Shown here in pieces: positions 19,685-29,354 of a stretch of DNA of 64,000 nt. Both the position numbers and the translations under genes were made by a program. Below the pieces are notes generated by a model. It saw only the letters and a list, made by a program, of their open reading frames with translations. It was not told the DNA's origin and did not search any database. Each line of letters opens with the position of its first letter. Position 1 is the stretch's first letter. This stretch comes from an uncultured Sphingomonadales bacterium (lineage in GTDB: Bacteria > Pseudomonadota > Alphaproteobacteria > Sphingomonadales > Sphingomonadaceae). The stretch lies in the NCBI GenBank assembly GCA_903821605.1, contig CAIJLZ010000012.1:1-64000 (forward strand), read 5' to 3'.

Positions 19685-21325
19685 TCAGCGCAAAAATCCG
19701 AGAACCGTGCGCTGCGCCTCCCACTCAAGTGGGAGCTTGCAGGCAAGTAACCGCTTCACGGTTAAACCAGCGGGTTGATGACCATCCAAGATGGCCTGCT
19801 GAATGTCGGGTGCAAGGAAGGCGAGCTGACCGAGTTGGCGGATGTAAGAATCAGGATGTGCCTTTGCAGCGGCAAGGTCGGCGGGCGCGCTCAGTGGTGA
19901 GGCGCTGAGTTGAAGCTGCCAAGCATGTGCCGCCTTGAGAGCCTTGACCAATTTGGTGTCAACGCGCGAAGCCTTCAGTGGATGCTGTCCTGCGTCCCCC
20001 AAAATCCATGTCCGCCCGCCTCTGAAGGCTGCCCGACCCGGAACGCTTAGACGTATTTGATACCCATCCGGCTCACGCTGGGCCGTTCCCCAGCCCCGGC
20101 TTCGCACCATGAGCTGTTCGAGCGACAAACCGTGATCGGCTTCGATGAGCAGATCAACCGATTGCGCCTTGAGTTCAACGCGGGCCAAAGGTGCCTTCAG
20201 CGACACCCAATCAACCGATTGATCCGCACCGAGCACCTTGCGAAGCGCGTCGGATACCAATCCTTCAATTTGGTTGGCGGCCACGCGGCGCACATGATCC
20301 GTCGGATGGTCATACCCCTTGCCGCATTGCAGCGGGGAAGAAACATAATAACGGTAGGCGCGCTTCAGCTTGCCATAAGCGATGGTCGGGCTCATCGGCG
20401 CGCCGCTCTCGTCATGTAGAATACCTTTGAGCAACGATGTCCCGGGGCCTATTGGGCCTTGTTTACGGCGCTGCGCGTTGCCGGCCAGCATCTTCTGAAC
20501 AGCATCAAACAGATCCTGATCGATGATGGCCTCATGCAGTCCGGGAAAGATTTTGCCTTTGTGCGTTATCAGCCCGCGATAGATGGGGCTCTTGAGCATA
20601 TGAAACAACGCACCACGGCTGAAGATCTTACCCCCGACGGGCTGACCGGACTGCGCGATACGGGCCTTGGAGCGGATGCCTGTGACTTCCAGTTCGTCTC
20701 GCAACACATGGACGGAGCCCAGATCGAGATAGCGGGTGTAGATATGCCGGACCGTCTCGGCGTCTTCGGGGTTAATGGTCAGACTGCGCTGCGCCCCTTC
20801 GGCAGGTGCATCATAGCCCAGCGGGACCACGCCCCCCATCCACATACCCTTGGCCTTGGAGGCCGCAATCTTGTCGCGGATCCGTTCGCCCGTCACCTCG
20901 CGTTCGAACTGGGCAAATGACAAAAGAACGTTGAGGGTCAAACGCCCCATGCTGCTGGTGGTGTTAAACGCCTGCGTCACGGACACGAACGAGGCGCCCT
21001 TCCTATCGAGCAGTTCGACAATATTTGAGAAACCTGCGAGTGATCGGGTCAGTCGGTCAACCTTGTAGACCACCACCACATCAATGCGTCCAGCATCAAT
21101 GTCGGCGAGCAACCGCTTAAGCGCAGGCCGCTCAAGTGTGCCGCCAGAAAATCCGCCGTCATCATATTCGGCTGCAAGCGCAACCCAGCCCTCGGCCTTC
21201 TGGCTGGCGACATAGGCGAGACAAGCTTCGCGCTGCGCTGTGAGCGAGTTGAAATCCTGCTCCAGCCCGTCCTCGTGGCTCTTGCGCGTATAAACCGCAC
21301 ATCGGATCCGGGGTTTGGTCGTCAT
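19685..21325 (-). CDS. Large serine recombinase
   Basis: CAVYTRKSHEDGLEQDFNSLTAQREACLAYV resolvase N-domain, VVVYKVDRLTRSLAGFSNIVELLD, recombinase and Zn-ribbon-like C-terminal half. Confidence 0.9.
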   Translation of the reverse strand: MTTKPRIRCAVYTRKSHEDGLEQDFNSLTAQREACLAYVASQKAEGWVALAAEYDDGGFSGGTLERPALKRLLADIDAGRIDVVVVYKVDRLTRSLAGFSNIVELLDRKGASFVSVTQAFNTTSSMGRLTLNVLLSFAQFEREVTGERIRDKIAASKAKGMWMGGVVPLGYDAPAEGAQRSLTINPEDAETVRHIYTRYLDLGSVHVLRDELEVTGIRSKARIAQSGQPVGGKIFSRGALFHMLKSPIYRGLITHKGKIFPGLHEAIIDQDLFDAVQKMLAGNAQRRKQGPIGPGTSLLKGILHDESGAPMSPTIAYGKLKRAYRYYVSSPLQCGKGYDHPTDHVRRVAANQIEGLVSDALRKVLGADQSVDWVSLKAPLARVELKAQSVDLLIEADHGLSLEQLMVRSRGWGTAQREPDGYQIRLSVPGRAAFRGGRTWILGDAGQHPLKASRVDTKLVKALKAAHAWQLQLSASPLSAPADLAAAKAHPDSYIRQLGQLAFLAPDIQQAILDGHQPAGLTVKRLLACKLPLEWEAQRTVLGFLR

Positions 21326-21735
21326 GAGGCGACCTTTCCGTCCCGCAACCCGAAAAAGCGGGGTCCGTTCCAACGGGTGCCGGTAATGGTCCGCGCCACC
21401 TCGGAGAGGCTGCGATAGCGCCGTCCCTCAAAGAGCGGGCCATCATGATCGACAAGCACCTCGTAGCGCCGCCCCTGCCACTCTTTGACGATACGGGTGC
21501 CGACGTGAAGATTAGTCGGCGAGGCATTGCCCTTTTGAACCAGCCGGCGGCGCAAGGCACCATCAAGACCGCCATGAAAGTCAGCCTGCATGTGCCACGC
21601 AAGAAGACGACGGAGAAGGTCTGCGGATCGGAGCGCAGGCGGCGGGCCGAACCGCTCTGCCCACAGCTTGCGCAATTCCGGAAGGCCAAGGCCTTCGAGC
21701 TTTGCGACCCCTTGCTCGATCATCAATGATGTCAT
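21322..21735 (-). CDS. DUF2924 domain protein
   Basis: LPELRKLWAERFGPPPALRSADLLRRLLAW...RIVKEWQGRRYEVLVDHDGPLFEGRRYRSLSEVARTITGTRWNGPRFFGLR; overlaps recombinase start. Confidence 0.82.
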   Translation of the reverse strand: MTSLMIEQGVAKLEGLGLPELRKLWAERFGPPPALRSADLLRRLLAWHMQADFHGGLDGALRRRLVQKGNASPTNLHVGTRIVKEWQGRRYEVLVDHDGPLFEGRRYRSLSEVARTITGTRWNGPRFFGLRDGKVAS

Positions 21736-21840
21736 CTGTATCTCGTCTCAAAGTGCAGTCTGTTGCACTGAAACGAGCCCGAAAACCGGGCTGACACCCT
21801 GTCAGTTCACTCGAATTTGACCAGAAGTCCAGTCGAAAAA

Positions 21841-22470
21841 TCATTCCAGATCAGATTTTTGAATGTTCTTTTTCCAGGGGCGAAGCTGCTCCACAGCATA
21901 GGCATCGAATGCCTCTTTTGTTTGCGCCAAGGCGTTGCGGCGGGCTTCCTTATATTGCTCGGCAGTCCGGATCTGAGAGCCTAACAGGCCGCTGTGAAGG
22001 CCTATCAGTGGCGCACCGATGTCCGAAGGCGCCAGCCCGTATTCCTCGTCTACAACAAACATCCCGCAGCTAGCAGTAACGCGAAGTATCCGCGACAAGT
22101 GGCAGGTTAAACGCTGGCTCCTTGCGACTGCTTCTGGATCTGGCGCCGCCTGCTCTGGCTCGCGTGGCTGGCGGGCGGCGTCCGTCTTTTCGAGCGCCAA
22201 CAACAGCCGTTGCGAACTAATGTCTCCCGATGCGGCCTGCCCCACAACTTTTTTACCAATGACTTCAGCAGCCAGCATCGTGCTTTTTGTTCCGTCCTTT
22301 GCTGTCACAACCAAGTCTTCACCGAGGCACACCTTGATTGCCGAAAATATCGACGCTTCCTTCTTCGGGCGACCCTTGGGATTTGGCGAAGGCTGGCCCT
22401 TCTTGAACCGGTGGCCCTTCGGCGGGTTACGATATCCGACTTTATCGCCATCTTGGGGATCGTCGCTCAT
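21841..22470 (-). CDS. DUF5681 domain protein
   Basis: VGYRNPPKGHRFKKGQPSPNPKGRPKK motif typical of DUF5681. Confidence 0.8.
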   Translation of the reverse strand: MSDDPQDGDKVGYRNPPKGHRFKKGQPSPNPKGRPKKEASIFSAIKVCLGEDLVVTAKDGTKSTMLAAEVIGKKVVGQAASGDISSQRLLLALEKTDAARQPREPEQAAPDPEAVARSQRLTCHLSRILRVTASCGMFVVDEEYGLAPSDIGAPLIGLHSGLLGSQIRTAEQYKEARRNALAQTKEAFDAYAVEQLRPWKKNIQKSDLE

Positions 22471-23756
22471 GCAGACGCCTTCCGGCGCTCGCGCCTTTGA
22501 CCGAGGGTTTCACCCGTTGTCTCGAGCACCGGATCCCGTCCGGTCAATGCCGCCCAGCGGTCGAGCGCGACCTCGACATAATGGGGATCAATCTCCAGGC
22601 CATAACAAATCCGTCCGGTCCGCTCGGCTGCAATCAATGTGGTGCCTGAACCCATGAACGTGTCGAGCACGATGTCTCCCGGCTTGGTCACATCCTGAAT
22701 AGCGTCAGCCACCATGGCCACCGGTTTAACGGTTGGGTGCAGGGAGAGGTCATGTTTGCGGGTGCCGCTAAAGCCGTTGACCGAAGGGTATTCCCAGACG
22801 TTCGTACGGTAGCGGCCGTGCTTTCCGAGTTGCACATTATTGCGATGCTGGGTCTCACCCACCCGGCAGACAAAGATGAGCTCGTGCTGGGACCGGTATA
22901 GTTTACCAAGCCCCGCATTGTTTTTTGACCAAACACAGATGTTGAGGCGCAGCTCATATGCTTCATCCGCCGCTGCGATCAATTCTCCGGCATGGTGGTG
23001 ATCCATGCAGATGAAGTGGACGGCGCCCTTACGCGATACGGCAGCGCAGGGGCCAAGCGTGTCTGACAAAAACGCTGAGAACTCTGCCTTGCTCATTTCG
23101 CCGCAACCCACCTCGAATTCACGATGGCGGAACTGGCCGCGTCCGGTCGCATAACCGTCGATCGGGACATTATATGGCGGGTCGAGAAATGCGGCATCGG
23201 CTTTTGCCCCGGCCATCAACGTGTCGAGGTCGTTCGACTGCCGGACATCGCCGCAGCCAAGCCGGTGCTTACCCAACAACCAGATATCGCCGGGTTGCGT
23301 GACCGCGACCTCCACCGTTGGCGGGACAAGGTCTTCTGCCGGATCCGTTTGCTCTGCCAAAAAGACGTCGACCTCGCCGATCTCGAAGCCGGTGACCTCG
23401 ACATCGAGGCCCGAAATGGTGATTTCCTGAAGTTCCACCTTCAGCAGGTCAACATCCCAGCTGGAGTTCAGCGCAATCTTGTTATCGGCAATCCGGAGCA
23501 GCCTCTTTTGCGCCTCGGTTAGCCCCGGCAAGATAATGACCGGCGCCTCCGTGAGTTTCAGCTTTTTGGCGGCCAGCAGCCGCCCATGCCCGGCAATGAT
23601 GACCCCTGCCTCGTCAATCAGGATGGGATTTGCAAACGCGGTAGCCTCAATGCTTTTGGCAATCTGCTCCACCTGACGTGCGCTATGCATCCGCGCATTG
23701 GTCGGGCAAGGCTGAAGCTTGTCGAGAGAACGATATTGTAGTGTCAGTTCGTGCAT
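22467..23756 (-). CDS. ParB-like nuclease domain fused to DNA methyltransferase
   Basis: N-terminal ParB-like LQPCPTNARMHSARQVEQIAKSIEATAFANPILIDEAGVIIAGHGRLLAAK; MTase motifs DPPYNVPIDGY and LDTFMGSGTTLIAAERTGR. Confidence 0.88.
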   Translation of the reverse strand: MHELTLQYRSLDKLQPCPTNARMHSARQVEQIAKSIEATAFANPILIDEAGVIIAGHGRLLAAKKLKLTEAPVIILPGLTEAQKRLLRIADNKIALNSSWDVDLLKVELQEITISGLDVEVTGFEIGEVDVFLAEQTDPAEDLVPPTVEVAVTQPGDIWLLGKHRLGCGDVRQSNDLDTLMAGAKADAAFLDPPYNVPIDGYATGRGQFRHREFEVGCGEMSKAEFSAFLSDTLGPCAAVSRKGAVHFICMDHHHAGELIAAADEAYELRLNICVWSKNNAGLGKLYRSQHELIFVCRVGETQHRNNVQLGKHGRYRTNVWEYPSVNGFSGTRKHDLSLHPTVKPVAMVADAIQDVTKPGDIVLDTFMGSGTTLIAAERTGRICYGLEIDPHYVEVALDRWAALTGRDPVLETTGETLGQRRERRKASA

Positions 23757-24011
23757 AGCGCGCCTCGTCGATAAGAGTTGAGTATCGACCCCCTCCTGCT
23801 GGAGGGGCGCGCGCGCCTCACGAGGGCGTACGAACGTCATTAGAATCCGATATGGGAACGTTTGTGTCAAGCGCTCAAATTGCGTGAGTGGGAATGGCCG
23901 AGGAGACGCAGAATAGCCCGGTTGCAGATCAGCGGTACATCATCGAGGGTAAATGCGATCGGGTCATCGACGCGATACCATCCGCGATATCAAGCAGGAT
24001 CGGTTCCTCGG

Positions 24012-25127
24012 TCATTGGCATGCCTCCATCGCCTCGCGGGCAAGTGCAATCAGCGTCGGCAGGGCATTGGCCCGTTCCCGTGCATGAGCGGATGCTGCGG
24101 TGCCCCGGATGACCCGACCCTTGATACCATGAAAAATGGCGGCCAGCCGGAAGAAGTTGAACGCAATATAAAAGTCGTAACCGGGAATATTGTCGCGCCC
24201 GGTGCGTCGGCAATAGGCCTGCACATATTCGGCCTCGCTTGGGATCCCAAGGGCGGCAATATCCGCGCCGGCCAACCCGGCGACGATCTGCGGCGACATG
24301 CGGTACATGATCGCATGATAAGCGAAATCGGCAAGCGGATGGCCCAGCGTCGACAATTCCCAGTCGAGCACCGCCAACACCTTCGGTTCGGTCGGGTGGA
24401 AAATCATATTGTCGCAGCGGAAGTCGCCATGCACGATCATGGTCTCGTCCCCTGCTGGAATATTGGCGGGCAGCCATTCGATCAGGCGATCCATGTGCGG
24501 GTCACGCCCGGCATCGACATCATCGAGATATTGTCTCGACCAACGGCCAATCTGGCGGGCGAAATAATTGCCCGGCTTGCCATAATCGCCCAGCCCAACC
24601 GCTTGATAGTCAAGGCTGTGCAACTGGGCGATGGTTGCGTTCATCGCATCAAAATAGGCCGCACGATCCTCGCGCCGGACATCGGAAAAGGTCGCATCCC
24701 AATAGATGCGGCCTTCCACCATCTCCATCACATAGAACCGACTGCCAATCACGCTATCATCGGTGCACAGCCCATAAACATGCGCCACCGGGAAACCGAC
24801 GCTGCCCAATGCAGACAGCACCTTGGCTTCGCGCTCAACAGCATGCGCCCCTTTCAGCAACTGGCCCGGCGGCTTGCGCCGCAGCACATAAGAGCGCCCC
24901 GGCGTGACCAGCTTATAGGTCGGGTTGGATTGCCCGCCCTTGAATTGCTCGACCTTAAGCGGCCCCATGAAACCCTCAACATGCGCCACCATCCAGTCGG
25001 CCAGCCGCGTCTCGTCGAAGCTGAACCCCTCCCGCACGGCGGTTGTACCGGCATTGGATGACTGGTCGACCGCGTTCATGCGTGAAGCGCCTTCCAATCG
25101 CGCTTGATCTTCTTGGCGAGCGACCAT
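24012..25127 (-). CDS. Phosphotransferase family protein (APH/ACAD10-like)
   Basis: FKGGQSNPTYKLVTPGRSYVLRRKPPGQLL, IVHGDFRCDNMIFHPTEPKVLAVLDWELSTLGHPLADFA. Confidence 0.88.
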   Translation of the reverse strand: MVARQEDQARLEGASRMNAVDQSSNAGTTAVREGFSFDETRLADWMVAHVEGFMGPLKVEQFKGGQSNPTYKLVTPGRSYVLRRKPPGQLLKGAHAVEREAKVLSALGSVGFPVAHVYGLCTDDSVIGSRFYVMEMVEGRIYWDATFSDVRREDRAAYFDAMNATIAQLHSLDYQAVGLGDYGKPGNYFARQIGRWSRQYLDDVDAGRDPHMDRLIEWLPANIPAGDETMIVHGDFRCDNMIFHPTEPKVLAVLDWELSTLGHPLADFAYHAIMYRMSPQIVAGLAGADIAALGIPSEAEYVQAYCRRTGRDNIPGYDFYIAFNFFRLAAIFHGIKGRVIRGTAASAHARERANALPTLIALAREAMEACQ

Positions 25128-26252
25128 TTGTGGACTTCCGTCGGGCCATCATAGATGCGGAATGCCCGCACTTCACGAAAGACCTGTTCGACAATCGTGT
25201 CCTGCGTCACGCCGGTGCCGCCCATGATCTGAACGCATTTATCGGCCACGCGCATCAGCGCCTCGGATACCGCCACCTTCGCCATCGAGCTTTCGACCGT
25301 GCCGAGCGAGCCAGTGTCGAGAATGTCCGCACACCAGTCGATGATGAGTTCGGCCTGCTTCAGGTCGATCATATTTTCGGCCAGCATGAAACCAACCCCC
25401 TCATGATCGATCAGCGGCTTGCCAAACGCCATCCGTCGATTGGCATAGTCGGTCGCAATCTCATGGACACGGATGCACGCCCCCAGCCAGCGCATGCAAT
25501 GCGAAAGCCGGGCGGGTGACAGGCGCACCTGCGCATAGGTGAAGCCTTCGCCCGAATTACCTAACATCTGGTCGGCTGGCACCCGGAGGTTATCAATCGT
25601 CAACACGCAATGCCCACCGGGCATGGAGCTATCAATCGTGTTCGGGATGCGATCAATCCGGATCGCCGGATCGGGCAAATCGACAAGGAACATGCACGCC
25701 CCCTCGGTCGATTTGGCCATGACGATGCCAATACCTGCACCTTCTGCCCCGGTCGCGAACGCCTTGCGCCCATTGATGACCCAGTGATTGCCATCCAGAT
25801 GGCAGGTCGTCTTCATCATCATCGGGTCTGAACCCGCGCCATTTTCCGACGCTGGTTCAGTCATGAAGAATGCCGAGCGTGTTTTCCCCGCGATCATCGG
25901 CTCAAGAAAACGTTCCTTGACCGCCGGGCTGCCGACCTTACCGAGCAGGTACATATTGCCCTCGTCCGGCGCGGCCGTATTACAGGCCAGCGGACCAAGC
26001 GGCGACAGGCCGGACATGCGCAGCACCAATGCGGTTTCCCGCTGCGACAAATGGCTGCCGTCGGGCAGAATGTGCGGCGTCAATACGCCGGCCGCCCGCG
26101 CCTTTTCCTTGAGTTCGGCAATCAGTTCCTCGGTCGGCGCATCATGATGATCACGCCGCGGGTCCTTTTCATAAGGTGCCACGACATTGCGGACGAAAGC
26201 CTCGACGCGGGCAGCAATCTCTGCGGTGCGCGCTGGACCGACGCCGATCACT
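25076..26252 (-). CDS. Acyl-CoA dehydrogenase
   Basis: FFMTEPASENGAGSDPMMMKT, AYVQVRLSPAR-like FTYAQVRLSPARLSHCMRWLG, QIMGGTGVTQDTIVEQVFREVRAFRIYDGPTEVHKWSLAKKI. GTG start at about 26252 overlaps an SDR stop codon. Confidence 0.87.
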
Positions 26253-26387
26253 TCAGGGCGATCCGGATCGCGCCGTCGAGACGGATGGTCTCGCCGTTCA
26301 GCATGGGATTGACCCCAGAAATACGCCCTGAAATCCCCCCATCGGCGTCCGGGCATAGCCCGAAATCACTACTGGATCGGTCGCCAC
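26248..26387 (-). pseudogene. Chimeric remnant: thiolase N-terminus joined to SDR C-terminus
   Basis: From GTG at 26387 (AAGGAG upstream): VATDPVVISGYARTPMGGFQG = thiolase N-terminus; in another frame NPMLNGETIRLDGAIRIALK* = C-terminus of the SDR intact at 59044-59805. Confidence 0.7.
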
Positions 26388-26394
26388 TTGAAAT

Positions 26395-26650
26395 TCTCCT
26401 TAAAAACTGCGGGCGATGAGCATGCACTGGACATCGAACGTACCAACGTAAATCTGGCGCACGCGGACATCGCGATAAATTTTGCGAGGCCATATTCTTC
26501 CAGATAGCGATAGCCACGCAGCGTATGGATCGCGCCGGAGGCGACTTCCTCGTCCACTTCCGAGCAAATAGCTTCACCATCAAGGCAGGTCTGAGGCACG
26601 CTTCGCCCACATCCTTGCGGATGGCAGCGGCAAGCGCCATCTGGCGCGTG
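26395..26650 (-). pseudogene. Frameshifted acyl-CoA dehydrogenase C-terminal remnant
   Basis: QMALAAAIRKDVGEACLRPALMVKLFA... (one frame), IHTLRGYRYLEEYGLAK (second), IYRDVRVRQIYVGTFDVQCMLIARSF* (third) reconstruct an ACAD C-terminus. Confidence 0.72.
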
Positions 26651-26654
26651 GGCA

Positions 26655-28109
26655 TCACCCCCAAACGAATTGGTCTATCTCTGGCGAAGCCATTGCCTGA
26701 ACAAATGCATCATAGCTCCACGGCCAGGTCAACGGCACGCCATCCTTGTCCAGATACCAGCTTGAACAGCCCGACCCGAAGATGGTGCCGCGCGCCGCTT
26801 CAATACGGCGCCGGTCATAGTCGGCATGAGCCGCTTTCGTAGGCTGCACTGTGCGGGACTTGCCGGCTAGGATCGGCTTGATCAATTGCGCGATATAGGC
26901 CCATTGCTGTTCGGCAATGTCGATCAGAGAGAAATTGCCGACAGGACCGGTAGGCCCGTTGAGCATGAAAAAGTTGGGAAATCCGGGCAAGGCAACCGCA
27001 TAATGTGCCGTCGGACGATCCTTCCATAGTGCATCAAGGTCTGCACCATCGGCACCCTTTACTTTGGTCGGTCGAATGAATCGGTCAGCGCGAAAACCGG
27101 TGGCCAGCACGATCACATCCAACGGGTGGAAGGTCCCATCGATCATGCGGATGCCCTGCGGCTCGATCCGATCGATGCTCCCCGTTTCGATCGACACCGC
27201 AGCGGCTTGTGCCGCCTCATAGTAACTCCACGAATAGATCAGCCGCTTGCACGCTGCGCGATAATCCGGCCGCAGCTTTTCACGCAAGGCCGGGTCGCGC
27301 ACCGACTCTTCCAGATTGCGGCGGCAGAGATTCTCGATCTCCTGCATCGCAGGGCTATCGGGATCTATAATTGCGCTGTTGAACCGGCGTATGCCGCCCC
27401 AGTATTCGTCGCCCAACCTGATCGCGTCGATCTTGGTCACGTCTGCACGAAATGCAGCGCGATCCTCATCCGAATAGGCAAACTGCTGGACCGGCATGAT
27501 CCATTGTGGTGAACGCTGAAAATGGAGCAGTCGCTCGGCCCGCTCGGCCAGCGCAGTCACGATCTGGACACCGGTCGATCCGTTGCCGATCACCCCGACG
27601 CGCTTGCCATCAAGCACCACGCTGTCATCCCAGCGCGCCGAATGAAAGATGGCGCCGGCAAAGCTATCCTTGCCGGAAAAGACCGGCTCGTTGACATGAT
27701 GTAGCACGCCCGATGCGGCGATGACGATGTCCGCGCTGTCCTCGGCCCCGTCGGCCAGCGTCACGCGCCAGCATTCTCCATCCCACACGCAGGCCGTCAC
27801 TTCGGTGTTAAAGCGGATGAAATCGCGGACCCCGAAATCGTCGACCACCTTTTCAAAATAGGCCTTTATCTCAGCCCCGGGGGCATAGAACGCGCTCCAT
27901 TCAGCATGGGGAGCAAAGCTGTAGGTATAGCAATGCGCAGGCACATCGCAGGTCAGGCCGGGATAGCGGTTCTCTCGCCAGGTACCCCCGATCGAAGCAC
28001 CCTTTTCATAGAGGGTGAAATTACTCTGTCCCGCCTGCTTCAGACGAACCGCGGCCAAAATGCCGGACATCCCGGCTCCGATGACAATGAAGCGAAGCGG
28101 GCGGGTCAT
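26655..28109 (-). CDS. Flavin-containing / Baeyer-Villiger-type monooxygenase
   Basis: VIGAGMSGILAAVRLKQAG Rossmann, YPGLTCDVPAHCYTYSF, VGVIGNGSTGVQIVTAL, DVIVLATGF. Confidence 0.87.
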   Translation of the reverse strand: MTRPLRFIVIGAGMSGILAAVRLKQAGQSNFTLYEKGASIGGTWRENRYPGLTCDVPAHCYTYSFAPHAEWSAFYAPGAEIKAYFEKVVDDFGVRDFIRFNTEVTACVWDGECWRVTLADGAEDSADIVIAASGVLHHVNEPVFSGKDSFAGAIFHSARWDDSVVLDGKRVGVIGNGSTGVQIVTALAERAERLLHFQRSPQWIMPVQQFAYSDEDRAAFRADVTKIDAIRLGDEYWGGIRRFNSAIIDPDSPAMQEIENLCRRNLEESVRDPALREKLRPDYRAACKRLIYSWSYYEAAQAAAVSIETGSIDRIEPQGIRMIDGTFHPLDVIVLATGFRADRFIRPTKVKGADGADLDALWKDRPTAHYAVALPGFPNFFMLNGPTGPVGNFSLIDIAEQQWAYIAQLIKPILAGKSRTVQPTKAAHADYDRRRIEAARGTIFGSGCSSWYLDKDGVPLTWPWSYDAFVQAMASPEIDQFVWG

Positions 28110-29344
28110 AGCGATTCGATCCTGGACTTGAGCGTATTGAGAAAGGCGATCACCGGCCCGCCATCAAGCGCGCGATGATCGAAGGACAGCGACAGGCAGA
28201 TCGAAGGACGCACGGCCATCGCCCAACCGTCACCGTCACGCACCGCACAGGGCGCATGGACGATACCGGGCAGGCCCAGCAACGCCACTTGCGGTGGATT
28301 GAGCAGGGCTTCAGCTCGCAACACGGGCCCCACCGATCCCGGGTTCGAAATTGTAAAGCTGCCCCCAACTAGGTCCTCGGGCCGCAAAAATCCATTGCGC
28401 GCCTTGGCCGCCAGCGCGGCGATGGCCTCGGTCATTCCCAGCGCGCTCAGCCGCTCGGCATGACGCACCACCGGCACCACCAGACCTTCCGGTGTATCCA
28501 CCGCGATGCCCAGATGCACGGTACGGAACTGCAACATCGCGTCGTCACGCCAATGCGCGTTCAGTCGAGGATGTTCTAGCAGCGCCACTGCTGCTGCGTG
28601 CGCAATCATGCCGAGCACAGAGGCCCCGCGGCCTTGTGACGATTTGCGAAACGCCATCAGCGCGGTCAGGTCCACGGCCATGTCGGCAGTCAATGTTGGA
28701 ATCGCTGAGGCTTGCACCATGCGTTGTGCAATCGCGCGACGACGCATGCTGTGCAGCAGAACGTCTGCATCCGCAGACACGCCGTCCGCCACCTCGGCAG
28801 CAAAAGCACTCTCAGCCGTGACCGGCGAAAGTAAATGCGCGTTCAGTGCGGCCAGTACATCCTTGCCGCCGATCTTACCCCCGACGCCAGTCCCCGCCAC
28901 ATGGTCCAGATCGACCGCATGTTGCGCGGCAAGCCGCCTTGCCAACGGGGATATCCTCCGCCCACCCGCAGCCGCCCGGGGCAAGGGCCGCACCTCTGCC
29001 ATTGGCGCCACGCTTGTCGGAACCGGCACCACTTTGGGGCCAGCGACATCGGCAATCGCCTTAACGGTTTGCCCTTTCAGCGCCTGTGCGATTAAGGTCG
29101 GAGTAGTGCCCGGCGCGACCCAAAGACCAACGCGGTCGCCAACCTTGAACTCGTCGCCCGCCTGCGCAATGTGCTTGGCTAGCACGCCTCCCGCATCGGC
29201 CTCGACCTCGACCGACGTCTTGTCGGTCTCGATCTCGTAAAGCACTTGCCCCGGCGTAAAAGTTTCGCCTTCCGCCGCACGCCACTGCAGCAGGCGGGCG
29301 TTTTCCACGGAACCCATCCGGGGAATGCACAGATCCTTCAACAT
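28106..29344 (-). CDS. 2-oxo acid dehydrogenase E2 (lipoyl acyltransferase)
   Basis: One lipoyl domain (YEIETDKTSVEVEADAGG), E3-binding-like RRISPLARRLAAQHAVDLDHVAGTG, catalytic domain SLSFDHRALDGG. Confidence 0.88.
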   Translation of the reverse strand: MLKDLCIPRMGSVENARLLQWRAAEGETFTPGQVLYEIETDKTSVEVEADAGGVLAKHIAQAGDEFKVGDRVGLWVAPGTTPTLIAQALKGQTVKAIADVAGPKVVPVPTSVAPMAEVRPLPRAAAGGRRISPLARRLAAQHAVDLDHVAGTGVGGKIGGKDVLAALNAHLLSPVTAESAFAAEVADGVSADADVLLHSMRRRAIAQRMVQASAIPTLTADMAVDLTALMAFRKSSQGRGASVLGMIAHAAAVALLEHPRLNAHWRDDAMLQFRTVHLGIAVDTPEGLVVPVVRHAERLSALGMTEAIAALAAKARNGFLRPEDLVGGSFTISNPGSVGPVLRAEALLNPPQVALLGLPGIVHAPCAVRDGDGWAMAVRPSICLSLSFDHRALDGGPVIAFLNTLKSRIESL

Positions 29345-29354
29345 TACAGCCTCC

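Noticed and set aside
23862-25061. 399-aa plus-strand ORF
   Set aside because: Antisense to the phosphotransferase gene, which has clear catalytic motifs; no recognisable domains in this frame.
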